From the NCBI RefSeq assembly GCF_024723825.1, contig NZ_JANQBQ010000001.1, positions 868,001 through 932,000 on the forward strand: a stretch of 64,000 nucleotides of DNA, in the 5' to 3' direction. Positions 9,871 through 19,060 of the stretch are shown in pieces (positions within the stretch are counted from its first letter, which is position 1; each line of letters starts with the position of its first letter). The notes beneath the pieces were generated by a model. That model ran no database searches. It saw only the letters and a program-made list of their open reading frames with translations, and was not told where the DNA came from. This stretch comes from Romboutsia lituseburensis (GTDB taxonomy: Bacteria > Bacillota > Clostridia > Peptostreptococcales > Peptostreptococcaceae). The translations under genes were made by a program, and so were the position numbers.

Positions 9871-9900
9871 AAAATAGCTCTCGATTTAAGAGAGCTTTTT
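9871..9900. terminator. Terminator after deformylase paralogue
   Basis: Stem AGCTCTC / GAGAGCT (876-882 and 890-896 of the 9.xxx kb numbers) flanked by A and T runs; functional on the minus strand for the gene ending at 9911. Confidence 0.75.
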
Positions 9901-9910
9901 AGTCACATAT

Positions 9911-10411
9911 TTATATGTTATAAAATTCTTTTTCACTTTTTAGATATAATGACTTATTATCTCTAGATCTCATTGTTGCTACTATTCCATCTAAATGATC
10001 ATATTCATGTTGTAATAGTTCTGACAAATCCCCATCTAGCCTTAACTCCCAATCATTCCAATCAATATCTTTATATTTTACAATACATCTTTTATATCTT
10101 CGTACTTTAACTAATAGTTGTGGAAATGACATACAGTCATCTAGTACTTCCATAACTTCTCTATCTTCAAATATCAAAATTGGATTTATAAAAATTGTAG
10201 GCTTATCTATGTACATATATATTAATCTCTTTGCTACTCCTATTTGAGGTGCTGCTATTGCTCGTCCTACAAAATGTTTTTTTCTAAAATTAACTAAGGT
10301 GTCATATAAATCCGTTACTACATCTTTTATATATTCAAGTTCTTCTTTTTTTACTTTATCACTTTTTTCATATAGTTTAGGATTACCAAGTAATAATATA
10401 TCTCTTATCAT
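9911..10411 (-). CDS. Peptide-deformylase paralogue under a purine riboswitch
   Basis: 166-residue member of the peptide deformylase fold. The three metal motifs are present in variant form: GRAIAAPQIG for the usual GxGLAAPQ, DDCMS for EGCLS (the Cys ligand is kept), and QHEYDHLDG with both His ligands and the catalytic Glu. It therefore looks catalytically competent for N-formyl hydrolysis but differs from housekeeping Def. GGGGGAGG lies before ATG. The unusual point is context: a guanine-type aptamer ends only 35 bases upstream. It might act on a formylated small molecule of purine catabolism, such as N-formylglycine, instead of nascent peptides; this is a hypothesis. Confidence 0.75.
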   Translation of the reverse strand: MIRDILLLGNPKLYEKSDKVKKEELEYIKDVVTDLYDTLVNFRKKHFVGRAIAAPQIGVAKRLIYMYIDKPTIFINPILIFEDREVMEVLDDCMSFPQLLVKVRRYKRCIVKYKDIDWNDWELRLDGDLSELLQHEYDHLDGIVATMRSRDNKSLYLKSEKEFYNI

Positions 10412-10446
10412 AAAATGCCTCCCCCTAAAAATTTTAGTTTTTGAAT

Positions 10447-10515
10447 ACCTGTAGCCAGACTATTTACGGTAGCCTTGTAGAAACATTTAGACCCTATTAC
10501 TAAATATATACAGGT
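10447..10515 (-). promoter_or_regulatory. Purine riboswitch aptamer (guanine type by C74)
   Basis: Read on the minus strand the 69-nt element has P1 ACCTGT / ACAGGT, P2 TTTAG / CTAAA, the conserved J2/3 GTTTCTAC, P3 AGGCTA / TAGTCT capped by the conserved L3 CCGTAAA, and J3/1 GGCTAC. The position that discriminates ligands (74 in xpt numbering) is C, as in guanine binders. The preceding position is G where A is usual. It lies between the NCS2 permease stop and the deformylase-like start; the 35-nt space leaves little room for a terminator, so translational control of the downstream gene is likely. Confidence 0.85.
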
Positions 10516-10541
10516 TATATTGAATAAAATTCAGTTTTAAA

Positions 10542-11846
10542 TTATAAGAATATAAACTTACATATAAATAAAATACTTAAAACTATAAGGGATATATTTA
10601 CTTTTTCTTTTTGCCCACATATGAATTTAAGAATCGTATAAGAAATTATACCAAATACTATACCTTCAGCTATGCTATATGCAAGTGGCATCATAACAAA
10701 TGTTAAAAATGCTGGAATAGCATCTGTTGGATCTTTAAAGTTAATTTCAAGTACTGAACTTGCCATTAAAACTCCAACTAATATCAATACTGGTCCTGTT
10801 GCTTGTGGTGGTATGGCTGTAAATATCGGAGAGAAAAATAATGATGCTAAAAATAAAAATCCTGTTGTAACAGCTGTAAGACCTGTTCTTCCTCCTTCTG
10901 CTATACCTGCTGAACTTTCAACATAACAAGTTATTGTAGATGTACCTAACATAGCTCCTGCTGTTGTTGCTATTGCATCTGAAAGTAAAGCATCTTTAGC
11001 TCTAGGTAATGTTCCATCTTCATTTAATAAGTTACCCTTAGATGCAACACCCACTAGACATCCTACTGTATCAAACAAGTCAACAAATAAGAATGTAAAT
11101 ACTACTACTACCATATCTAAACTAAATATTTCTGATTTAGGAACTGTGAATGCCTTTAAAAATATTGGATCTAAAGATGGTATACTTGATACTAGAGCTT
11201 TTGGAAATTCTACTAATCCACAAAACATCCCTATCGCTGCTGTTACTATCATAGATAATAAAAATGCACCTTTTACATTTTTGCACATTAATACTGATGC
11301 CAATATAAGTCCCGCTATAGATAATAATACTAATGGAGCTTGCATACTTCCTAAAGTTAAGATAGCTCCACCAGGCTCTACTATACCTGTATTAACTAAC
11401 CCTATAAATGTTATAAAAAGACCTATACCTACTGTAACTGCATGCTTTAAAAGAGGTGGTATGCAATTTATAATTTCTTCACGAATATTTGTAAGTGTTA
11501 AAAGTATAAATATTAACCCTTCAATAAAAACTGCACATAATGCAAATTGCCATGTATGACCCATCGCTATAACTACAGTATAAGTAAAAAATGCATTTAA
11601 TCCCATACCTGGAGCCAACCCTATTGGATAATTAGCAAGCAATCCCATAATCATCGAGCCTATAAAAGCTGCTATAGCAGTTGCTACGAATACTGCGCCT
11701 TTGTCCATACCCGCATCTCCTAAAATATTAGCATTTACAACTAAAATATATGCCATAGTCATAAAAGTTGTAATTCCAGCTAATACTTCAGTTTTAACAT
11801 TGGTATTGTGTTCTTTGAGCTTAAATTTTTTCTCTAAAAACTCCAT
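10542..11846 (-). CDS. NCS2/AzgA-type purine permease
   Basis: 434-residue membrane protein of the guanine/hypoxanthine (AzgA/PbuG) branch of NCS2. Marks: N-terminal LKEHNTNVKTEVLAGITTFMTMAYILVVN, GLAPGMGLNAFFTYTVV, VFTFLFVDLFDTVGCLVGVA, and GTSTITCYVESSAGIAEGGRTGL, typical of the branch. About 12-13 membrane segments. AGGTTG spaced before ATG at 11846. It stands between adenine deaminase and the riboswitch, on the same strand, and supplies hypoxanthine, guanine or adenine to the deaminases and hydroxylases (inference from family). The 244-bp leader contains 9-bp complementary segments but no riboswitch class I can name. Confidence 0.9.
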   Translation of the reverse strand: MEFLEKKFKLKEHNTNVKTEVLAGITTFMTMAYILVVNANILGDAGMDKGAVFVATAIAAFIGSMIMGLLANYPIGLAPGMGLNAFFTYTVVIAMGHTWQFALCAVFIEGLIFILLTLTNIREEIINCIPPLLKHAVTVGIGLFITFIGLVNTGIVEPGGAILTLGSMQAPLVLLSIAGLILASVLMCKNVKGAFLLSMIVTAAIGMFCGLVEFPKALVSSIPSLDPIFLKAFTVPKSEIFSLDMVVVVFTFLFVDLFDTVGCLVGVASKGNLLNEDGTLPRAKDALLSDAIATTAGAMLGTSTITCYVESSAGIAEGGRTGLTAVTTGFLFLASLFFSPIFTAIPPQATGPVLILVGVLMASSVLEINFKDPTDAIPAFLTFVMMPLAYSIAEGIVFGIISYTILKFICGQKEKVNISLIVLSILFICKFIFL

Positions 11847-12090
11847 ATATGCACAACCTCCCTTTAAATTTATCCTAAAAGGCTTTTATCTTATATTCTA
11901 AAGATATATGCCTAAACTAGGGCAAGCTCTATAGCTTCAATGTTAAAAAATTTTAGTCATTTATTTAATTTTAATTGATCCTTAATATGAAAATTCAAGT
12001 TGATTCGTTTTATACTATAAATTATATGATTAGATTTTTATAAACTTAACTAAATGACTTGTACTTTATTTTGAATTTTTTGAATTTTTT

Positions 12091-13803
12091 TTATACTTTT
12101 ATGAACTCAAATTTAATAACATCAAATAATCCTTTATCAGTTAACTTTATTTGAGGTATAACTGGAAGTGCTAGAAATGATAATGTCATAAATGGATCTA
12201 TTTCTTTACTTACATTAAGTTCATTGTAAGCTAAATTTAACATTTTATTTAATTTATCATTAACATATTCAATACTTTTATCACTTACTATTCCGCCTAT
12301 TGGAAGTGACAAACTATCTAATATCTTTCCATTAGATGAGATGGATATCCCTCCGCCTATTCTCTTAACTTCTTCTATAGCATTTAATATATCTTCATCA
12401 TTATCTCCAATTACTATTATATTGTGTGAATCATGTGCTATTGTTGATGCTATTGATCCATTTTTTAATTTGAAATTTTCAACAAGTCCAAGCCCAATAT
12501 TTCCTGTATTTTTATGTCTTTCAATAACTACTAATTTTAATATATCTAATTTTTCATTATTTTTAAATTCATTATTTTTAATATCAACCTTTCTAACTAC
12601 TTTTTCTGTTACTAAGTTATGCGGAAGCAATCTAATAACATTTACTATATCACTTTCTAAAATAATTTTTAAATTCTCTTTATTAACTTCGCCTATATTA
12701 ACAGTATCAATAACTTTAGATGTGTCAACTAACTTAGTTTCAAATAAAGCTTTTTTATTCTTCCCTACTAATTTTCCATTTTTATAAACTTCTTCAATAT
12801 TAAAATCCTTTAAGTTGTCAACTATTAATAAGTCAGCTTTATATCCTGGAGATATTGCTCCTATAGATTTTAAATTATAGCAATTTGCTGCATTTATTGT
12901 TGCTATTTGTATTGCTGTTATTGGATCTATTCCATTTTTAATTGCCAATCTCACGTTATTATCAATGTGACCACTATTTAAAGTATCTTGAGGATGTCTA
13001 TCATCTGTACAAAATAAACATCTTTGATAATTAAAACTATTTATACCTCTAACTAATTCTTCTAAATTTCTAGCAGCTGAGCCTTCTCTTATCATTACAT
13101 ACATCCCAAGTCTAATCCTATCTAGCATTTCTTCAACAGTTGAACATTCATGTTCAGTACACACTCCACTCACTACATAAGCATTTAGCTTTTCATCTTT
13201 TATATCTGGGCCATGACCGTCTATTAATTTATCGCTTTTATGTGCTAAATCTAACTTACTTATAACATCCTCATCTTTATATATAACCCCTGGATAATTC
13301 ATCATTTCACCAAGCCCTAAAACTTTAGGATGATTTATAAATTTTGTTAATTCATCGGAGCTTAATACCGCTCCTGAATTTTCAAATTTTGTAGCTGGAA
13401 CACAAGATGGAAGCATAATATAAACATCTAATGGTAAATTTTCACTAGAATTTATCATGTATTCTATACCATCTAACCCACAAACATTAGCTATTTCATG
13501 CGGATCTGCAATTACTGTAGTAGTACCTCTTGGAACTACTGCCTTTGCAAATTCTTGGGGTGTTACCATAGCTGATTCTATATGCAAATGTGAATCTATA
13601 AGACCTGGAACTATAAATTTCCCTTCTAAATCAATATTTTCTATACCATCATAACTTCCTACTCCAACTATAACTCCATTGTCTATTGCTACATCAGAAT
13701 TTATAATTTCATGTGAAAATACATTTACTATTTTTGCATTTTTTAATACTAACTCAGCCTTTTTATTTTTCATAGCTAAGTCTATTAAATTTTTAGTGTT
13801 CAT
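12091..13803 (-). CDS. ade: Adenine deaminase
   Basis: 570-residue adenine deaminase of the amidohydrolase superfamily; converts adenine to hypoxanthine and ammonia in the cytoplasm. The metal and active-site motifs are intact: DSHLHIESAMV, DPHEIANVCG, the GHGP motif (residues LIDGHGPDI), EHECST, MIREGSAARNL, TDDRHP, and the C-terminal ADE domain with HDSHNIIVIG and SLPIGGI. AAGGAGG precedes the ATG. It is the last gene of the set-2 hydroxylase operon, 20 bases after the molybdenum subunit, which links adenine deamination to hypoxanthine oxidation. Compare with the altered paralogue at 28747-30549. Confidence 0.95.
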   Translation of the reverse strand: MNTKNLIDLAMKNKKAELVLKNAKIVNVFSHEIINSDVAIDNGVIVGVGSYDGIENIDLEGKFIVPGLIDSHLHIESAMVTPQEFAKAVVPRGTTTVIADPHEIANVCGLDGIEYMINSSENLPLDVYIMLPSCVPATKFENSGAVLSSDELTKFINHPKVLGLGEMMNYPGVIYKDEDVISKLDLAHKSDKLIDGHGPDIKDEKLNAYVVSGVCTEHECSTVEEMLDRIRLGMYVMIREGSAARNLEELVRGINSFNYQRCLFCTDDRHPQDTLNSGHIDNNVRLAIKNGIDPITAIQIATINAANCYNLKSIGAISPGYKADLLIVDNLKDFNIEEVYKNGKLVGKNKKALFETKLVDTSKVIDTVNIGEVNKENLKIILESDIVNVIRLLPHNLVTEKVVRKVDIKNNEFKNNEKLDILKLVVIERHKNTGNIGLGLVENFKLKNGSIASTIAHDSHNIIVIGDNDEDILNAIEEVKRIGGGISISSNGKILDSLSLPIGGIVSDKSIEYVNDKLNKMLNLAYNELNVSKEIDPFMTLSFLALPVIPQIKLTDKGLFDVIKFEFIKV

Positions 13804-13823
13804 ATATTCCTCCTTATATGAAT

Positions 13824-15962
13824 TTAGCTATTTATAAGATTTATTATTTTATCAGGCGTTAATGGTATTTCATAAGCTCTTTTATCCAGCTTACTTGCAA
13901 CAGCATTTAATATAGCAGGTGCTACATATACTATAACAGGCTCTCCTATTCCCTTAGCTCCAAATGGTGCACTACTTTCTTCATCTTCTACTATTATTTT
14001 TTTTAAATCTATTGTATCTAAAGAAGTTGGTATTAAATACTTAGATAACTTATTATTTTTTATATATCCATTTATAACATTTAGATTTTCAAATAAAGTA
14101 TATCCCACTCCCATAGCAAATCCACCATCTATTTGACCTTCTATTAGCTGTGGATTTATGGCTTTGCCTACATCTTGAGCTACTACTGCTTTTAATAATT
14201 TAACTTCTCCTGTTTTTTCATTTATATCTACTTCCACACCGCATGCTCCAAAAGTATATGGCCAATAAGGATCTCCTATTCCCGTTTCTTCATCCATAGT
14301 AGTCGTATAAGCAGTAAATGATGCATGCTTAACAAGTTTATCTTCATCCATATTTTCGTATACTTCTCTTAAATCATATTTATTTATATTGTAAACTTTA
14401 GCTATTTCATCTCTTAATTTTTCACATGCTATCTTTATAGCATTGCCTGTATTATAAGTTTGGCGGCTAGCTGCAGCAGTTCCTGAATCTGGAGTTATAG
14501 ATGTATCTTCATTTATAAAAATTACATCTTTTATATTTATTTTTAAGATTTCGGCTCCAATTTGACTCATTATAGTTTTAGCTCCTTGACCTACCTCTGT
14601 TGCACCCACATATATTTCTAATTTTCCATATTTATCTATTTTTACGGTTGCATTTGAAACATCTGGAAATCCATTTCCATAACCTGTTCCATAAAACATA
14701 ATCCCTATACCACAGCCTTTTTTATTTATGTCTATGTGTTTTTTAACTTCTTTTATACATCTTTCTAGAGAAACACTTTCCTTTAGGATTTGATTGGTAG
14801 ATGTTTTACTTCCTTTTCTAAAAATATTATTAAGTCTAAATTCAATAGGATCCATATTTAACTTTTGTGCTAATATATCCATTTGTTGTTCATAAGCAAT
14901 CGGTACTTGAGTTGCTCCAAACCCTCTCATAGCCCCACTAAATGGATTATTTGTATAAACTGCATAGCTATCAACCCAAACATTTTCTATTTCATAAGGT
15001 CCAGTTGCATGCACACCAGCTTTTCTAAGTACATTTATAGCCCAAGACGCATAAGCACCTGTATCACCTATTATAGTTACTTTTATCGCTTTTAGCTTAC
15101 CATCCTTAGTAACCCCTGTTTTATATTTCATTATCATAGAATGTCTCTTTGAGTGTGCTAAAAATGATTCTTCTCTAGTGTAAACTGTTTTTATTGGCCT
15201 TTTTAATTCTTTTGCTGCTAGTGCTAAATGTATTTGCATCATTATGTCTTCTCTCCCACCAAATGCTCCACCAACTGTACAATTTATAATTTTAACCTTA
15301 TTGGGTTCTATTCCAAGTGCTTCAGATACTTCAATTACATCGTAATGAGGATATTGAGTTGATATATATAAAGTTATATTTCCATCTTCATCAATAGTAG
15401 AAACACCACTTTCTGGTTGTAAAAATACATGATCTACTTGTGGTACTTTATATTCATTTTCAACTATAATATCACATTCTTCAAACCCTTTATCAATATC
15501 TCCATTTCTAATCTTAAAATGATGAACTATATTACTTTCATTATCATGAACTTTTACTGAGTCGTTTTTCATTGCAATTTCTGGGTCAAACACACATTCA
15601 ATTTCTTCATAGTCTATCCTTATATATTCTAATGCCATATTTGCAACTTCTTTAGATATTGCTACCACAAATGCAATTGGATCTCCGACTCTCCTAACTT
15701 TATTTTCACAAAATACTTGATGATCTTTTAATACAACCCCATGATAGTTATTTTTTATATCTTTTGCCGTAAATATTTTTATAACTCCTTCTAACTCTAA
15801 GGCTTTACTAATATCAACTTTTATATATGCATGTGGTTTCATTGATCTTAAAGTTGCTCCATAAAGCATATTATCTATATATATATCTTGTGGATATATT
15901 GCTTTTCCACTTACTTTATCATAAGCATCTACCCTTTTTACACTTTTACCTACTACATCCAC
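13824..15962 (-). CDS. Molybdenum hydroxylase large subunit (xanthine dehydrogenase family), set 2
   Basis: 712-residue molybdopterin subunit. N-terminal VSGKAIYPQDIYID, GDPIAFVVA, the cofactor loop GGAFGGREDIMMQ, SGAMRGFGATQVPIAYE, VGATEVGQGAKTIMSQIGAE and the C-terminal PFGAKGIGEPVIVYVAPAI with the catalytic Glu. Start is GTG at 15962, whose first base is the last base of the FeS-subunit stop, so translation is coupled. It is followed directly by adenine deaminase, which makes hypoxanthine, so a purine hydroxylase role (hypoxanthine to xanthine or urate to xanthine) is well supported. Sequence differs widely from set 1. Confidence 0.9.
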   Translation of the reverse strand: MDVVGKSVKRVDAYDKVSGKAIYPQDIYIDNMLYGATLRSMKPHAYIKVDISKALELEGVIKIFTAKDIKNNYHGVVLKDHQVFCENKVRRVGDPIAFVVAISKEVANMALEYIRIDYEEIECVFDPEIAMKNDSVKVHDNESNIVHHFKIRNGDIDKGFEECDIIVENEYKVPQVDHVFLQPESGVSTIDEDGNITLYISTQYPHYDVIEVSEALGIEPNKVKIINCTVGGAFGGREDIMMQIHLALAAKELKRPIKTVYTREESFLAHSKRHSMIMKYKTGVTKDGKLKAIKVTIIGDTGAYASWAINVLRKAGVHATGPYEIENVWVDSYAVYTNNPFSGAMRGFGATQVPIAYEQQMDILAQKLNMDPIEFRLNNIFRKGSKTSTNQILKESVSLERCIKEVKKHIDINKKGCGIGIMFYGTGYGNGFPDVSNATVKIDKYGKLEIYVGATEVGQGAKTIMSQIGAEILKINIKDVIFINEDTSITPDSGTAAASRQTYNTGNAIKIACEKLRDEIAKVYNINKYDLREVYENMDEDKLVKHASFTAYTTTMDEETGIGDPYWPYTFGACGVEVDINEKTGEVKLLKAVVAQDVGKAINPQLIEGQIDGGFAMGVGYTLFENLNVINGYIKNNKLSKYLIPTSLDTIDLKKIIVEDEESSAPFGAKGIGEPVIVYVAPAILNAVASKLDKRAYEIPLTPDKIINLINS

Positions 15963-16423
15963 TAATTATCTCCCCTTACCTTCGATGCATTATATATTGC
16001 ATCTACAATCTTGCTGTAACCTGTACATCTGCACAAGTTTCCAGATATACTTTCCCTTATTTGCTCTTTTGTAGGATTTTGATTTTGGTCTAATATTACT
16101 TTTCCACTTAATATCATACCTGGAGTACAAAAACCACATTGTACTGCTCCAACATCTATAAAGGATTGTTTTAAGTATTCATCTTTTACACCTTCTATGG
16201 TTATTATTTTTTTATCTTGTACTTGAAATGCCATTACTAAACATGAGTTAACTATTTCTCCATCTATAATTACAGAGCAAGCCCCACACTCGCCCTCACC
16301 ACAACCTTCTTTAGTTCCTGTTAGATTTAAGTTATCTCTAAGCACGTCTATTAATCGTGCATTTTCATTTATGCTCACATTATACAAAGTATCATTAATA
16401 TTTAAATTAATGTTTTTCAACAC
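15962..16423 (-). CDS. Molybdenum hydroxylase 2Fe-2S subunit, set 2
   Basis: 153 residues with the complete cluster motifs CGEGECGACSVIIDG...C, CGFCTPGMILSG and GNLCRCTGYSKIV. It transfers electrons between the molybdenum and FAD subunits. Start GTG (or the next TTG) follows GAGGGTGA; the gene begins one base after the FAD-subunit stop and ends overlapping the large subunit, so all three are translationally coupled. Confidence 0.93.
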   Translation of the reverse strand: MLKNINLNINDTLYNVSINENARLIDVLRDNLNLTGTKEGCGEGECGACSVIIDGEIVNSCLVMAFQVQDKKIITIEGVKDEYLKQSFIDVGAVQCGFCTPGMILSGKVILDQNQNPTKEQIRESISGNLCRCTGYSKIVDAIYNASKVRGDN

Positions 16424-16424
16424 T

Positions 16425-17285
16425 TCACCCTCTTAAATTTAATTTTATACACTCACTTATAGCACTTTCTACTACTCCTTTAACTGCATGAGATTTAAAT
16501 TCAGCACTCTCTCTTCCTTGTAATTCCTTTTTAACGTTATTTTCTAACATATCTATTGCGATATTTATGTACTCATCTTTAACTTCTTTACCAATTAAGT
16601 AATCTTCTACATTATATGCTCTTCTAGCTATATTACTTAATGCACCTAAAGATATTCTAACTATTTCAAATTTATTATCTTTTATATCTAAAAAAACACC
16701 AGCAGATACTTTTGCGATTGCTAGTGATTTCCTAAAACCTAATTTTGAAAAAGTTACTATTTGGTCTTTTGTAGGTTTTTCAAATTCTATATAGGTTAAT
16801 ATTTCATTGTCTTTTATATCTACTTTATTTTTATCTAGTAATAAATTCTTTAAATGCACTTTCCTTTCATATGATTTTGTTTGTATGGTTACTACTGCAT
16901 CTAATACTAATAGCGGTAATATAAGGTCTGCACTAGGTGAATTATTGCATATATTACCTCCAATAGTGCCTCTGCTTCTTATTTGTGGTGATCCTACTGA
17001 CATAGCTGCTTTTTTTAACCCGTCTAAATTTCTATTAAGTGTTTCGTTATGTATTATTTGATTAAATGTTGTACATGCTCCTATCTTTATAATTCCTTTA
17101 TCTTCTGATATTAGTTTCAATTCTTCTACATCTGATATATCAATTAAATTCTTTTTTTGTAATCTTTTATTCCTCATTTGAACAATTAAATCCGTTCCTC
17201 CCGCTATAATCATAGAGTCACTTTTAGTATCCAATAATTTTAATGTTTCTTCTAAAGTCTTAGCCTTATATACTTCTTCAATCAT
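16425..17285 (-). CDS. Molybdenum hydroxylase FAD-binding subunit, set 2
   Basis: 286-residue flavoprotein subunit with canonical FAD loops MIIAGGTDLIVQMR and GTIGGNICNNSPSADLILPLLVLDA, followed by the CO-dehydrogenase flavoprotein C-terminal domain (SLGALSNIARRA). ATG at 17285 is preferred: GGAGGAA lies six bases before it and would be inside the longer GTG-started frame (17297). First gene of the FAD - FeS - Mo - adenine deaminase operon. Confidence 0.92.
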   Translation of the reverse strand: MIEEVYKAKTLEETLKLLDTKSDSMIIAGGTDLIVQMRNKRLQKKNLIDISDVEELKLISEDKGIIKIGACTTFNQIIHNETLNRNLDGLKKAAMSVGSPQIRSRGTIGGNICNNSPSADLILPLLVLDAVVTIQTKSYERKVHLKNLLLDKNKVDIKDNEILTYIEFEKPTKDQIVTFSKLGFRKSLAIAKVSAGVFLDIKDNKFEIVRISLGALSNIARRAYNVEDYLIGKEVKDEYINIAIDMLENNVKKELQGRESAEFKSHAVKGVVESAISECIKLNLRG

Positions 17286-17723
17286 AAATTCCTCCACAAC
17301 AAATTTAGTTTTTGTAAATACTTTAAGTTGATCATCTTTTGTCTAATTTAAATAACTTCAAATTTTAAAATATAATTCTAAAAATTTTATTAAAAACATA
17401 TTATAAACGTTAAAATACCTTTCTTAAAACATATGAACCTTTTAAGCATTATAGTACTTTTTTATTTGAATTAATTACATTTTTGTAAAAGAATGTTACA
17501 TTATTTAAAAACAAATAAGTTCGTTATTATACATACGTTCAACTCAAACTTCTTTTTTTTATAATCAAAAGTGTTATTTTATATTAATTTGTTGATTTTA
17601 AAACAATATTATTGAATATTTTCGAATAAATCTTCATATATATTATTTATATAAAATTCATATTATTAGTGTTTATATAATTTTATTAAAAAGTAACAAG
17701 AATTTTTTATTAAGAGGTGTTTT
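17286..17723. other. Divergent intergenic region between hydroxylase operon and guanine deaminase
   Basis: 438 bp without a gene. It must hold both divergent promoters. It is almost pure A/T; the only GC islands are around the segment GTTCGTTATTATACATACGT near 17520-17539. No terminator and no riboswitch class that I can recognise; in particular the purine aptamer signatures TTTCTAC and CCGTAAA are absent. Confidence 0.5.
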
Positions 17724-18974
17724 ATGAGGATTATTAAAGGAAATATAATTTTCACCCCTACACATGACAAGTTTGAAATTATAGAAGATGGATATATAAT
17801 TTTATCTGACAATATTATTTTAGATATATGCAAAAAATTGCCTGAAAAATATAAAGATTATGAATTAATTGACTACAAAGATAAACTTATAATCCCTGGG
17901 ATGAATGATTTACACTGCCACGCTCCTCAATTTAGAAACCTTGGTATTGCTATGGACAAAGAGTTACTTCCTTGGCTTAATGATTATACATTCCCTGAGG
18001 AGTCTAAGTATATTGATGTAAACTATGGAGAAAAAATGTACTCTAGGTTTGTAAATGAAATTTATAAAAATGGTACTACTAGGGTAGCTGCATTTGCTAC
18101 TATACACAAATCTTCTACCTTAAAACTAATAGAATTATTTAAACAATCTGGTATTGGCGCATATGTTGGTAAGGTTAATATGGATAGAAACTCTTGTGAT
18201 ACTTTATGTGAAAATACTTATGATTCTATAAATGATACTATTGATATTATAGGTCAAACATTTGATAAGTCAGAACTAGTTAATCCGATAATAACGCCTA
18301 GATTTGTTCCTACATGTAGCGAAACTTTACTTAAAGAGTTAGGAGCTATAGCAGTAAAACACAATATTCCTGTTCAGTCTCATTTATCAGAAAATATTGG
18401 TGAGATAAACTGGGTAAGAGAACTTCATCCAGATTCAAAGTTCTACGGCGATGTGTATAATAAATTCAATTTATTTGGTGATACGCCCACATTAATGGCA
18501 CATTGTATACATTTAACAGATGATGAAATTAACCTTATGAAAAACAAAAATGTTTATGCGGTTCACTGCCCTACCTCTAATGCTAATTTAGCTAGTGGAA
18601 TAATGCCAATAAGAAAACTACTAGATAACAATATAAAAATAGGATTTGGAAGCGATGTAAGTGGAGGTCATAGTTTTTCTATTTTTAAAACTATGGTTTA
18701 TGCTATTGAATTTTCAAAGCTTACTTGGGCTCAAAATAAAGAATATGATTTCTTAAGTTTTAGCGAGGCATTTTATATAGCTACTAAAGGTGGAGGATCC
18801 TTCTTTGGAAATATTGGTAGTTTTGAAAAAGGTTATGATTTTGATGCACTAATTATTGATGATCATGATCTTAACTTTGATAATTATAATTTAATAGAGC
18901 GTTTAGAAAGGTTTGTCTATTTAGGAGATGATAGACAGATTTATCATAGATATGTTAAAGGTTCATTAATATAA
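17724..18974 (+). CDS. guaD: Guanine deaminase
   Basis: 416-residue amidohydrolase that deaminates guanine to xanthine. Zinc-site motifs: PGMNDLHCHAPQF near residues 60-72, VQSHLSENIGEINWV, HCIHLTDDE, and GFGSDVSGGHSFS; the C-terminal ADxLIID-like segment is FDALIIDD. AAGAGGTG before ATG. Monocistronic and divergent from the set-2 hydroxylase operon, closed by a strong terminator. It delivers xanthine, the expected substrate of the microcompartment pathway. Confidence 0.93.
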   Translation: MRIIKGNIIFTPTHDKFEIIEDGYIILSDNIILDICKKLPEKYKDYELIDYKDKLIIPGMNDLHCHAPQFRNLGIAMDKELLPWLNDYTFPEESKYIDVNYGEKMYSRFVNEIYKNGTTRVAAFATIHKSSTLKLIELFKQSGIGAYVGKVNMDRNSCDTLCENTYDSINDTIDIIGQTFDKSELVNPIITPRFVPTCSETLLKELGAIAVKHNIPVQSHLSENIGEINWVRELHPDSKFYGDVYNKFNLFGDTPTLMAHCIHLTDDEINLMKNKNVYAVHCPTSNANLASGIMPIRKLLDNNIKIGFGSDVSGGHSFSIFKTMVYAIEFSKLTWAQNKEYDFLSFSEAFYIATKGGGSFFGNIGSFEKGYDFDALIIDDHDLNFDNYNLIERLERFVYLGDDRQIYHRYVKGSLI

Positions 18975-19020
18975 AAACTTAATTTATTTTTATTTATAAA
19001 ATTAATTAATATTTTTTCAT

Positions 19021-19052
19021 AAAAAAGTTCTTGGATTATGTAAATAATCCAA
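19021..19052. terminator. Strong bidirectional terminator
   Basis: A near-perfect hairpin of 14 or more bp built on AGTTCTTGGATTAT with A and T runs at both sides, shared by the convergent guanine deaminase and EcsC genes. Confidence 0.9.
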
Positions 19053-19060
19053 GAACTTTT

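Noticed and set aside
10447-10515. Adenine riboswitch
   Set aside because: The discriminating position is C and not U, so the guanine type fits better.
11881-12060. Riboswitch upstream of the NCS2/AzgA permease
   Set aside because: AGTCATTTA and TAAATGACT can pair over about 110 nt, but the interior has no conserved core of a known class, and the conserved purine aptamer loops are missing.
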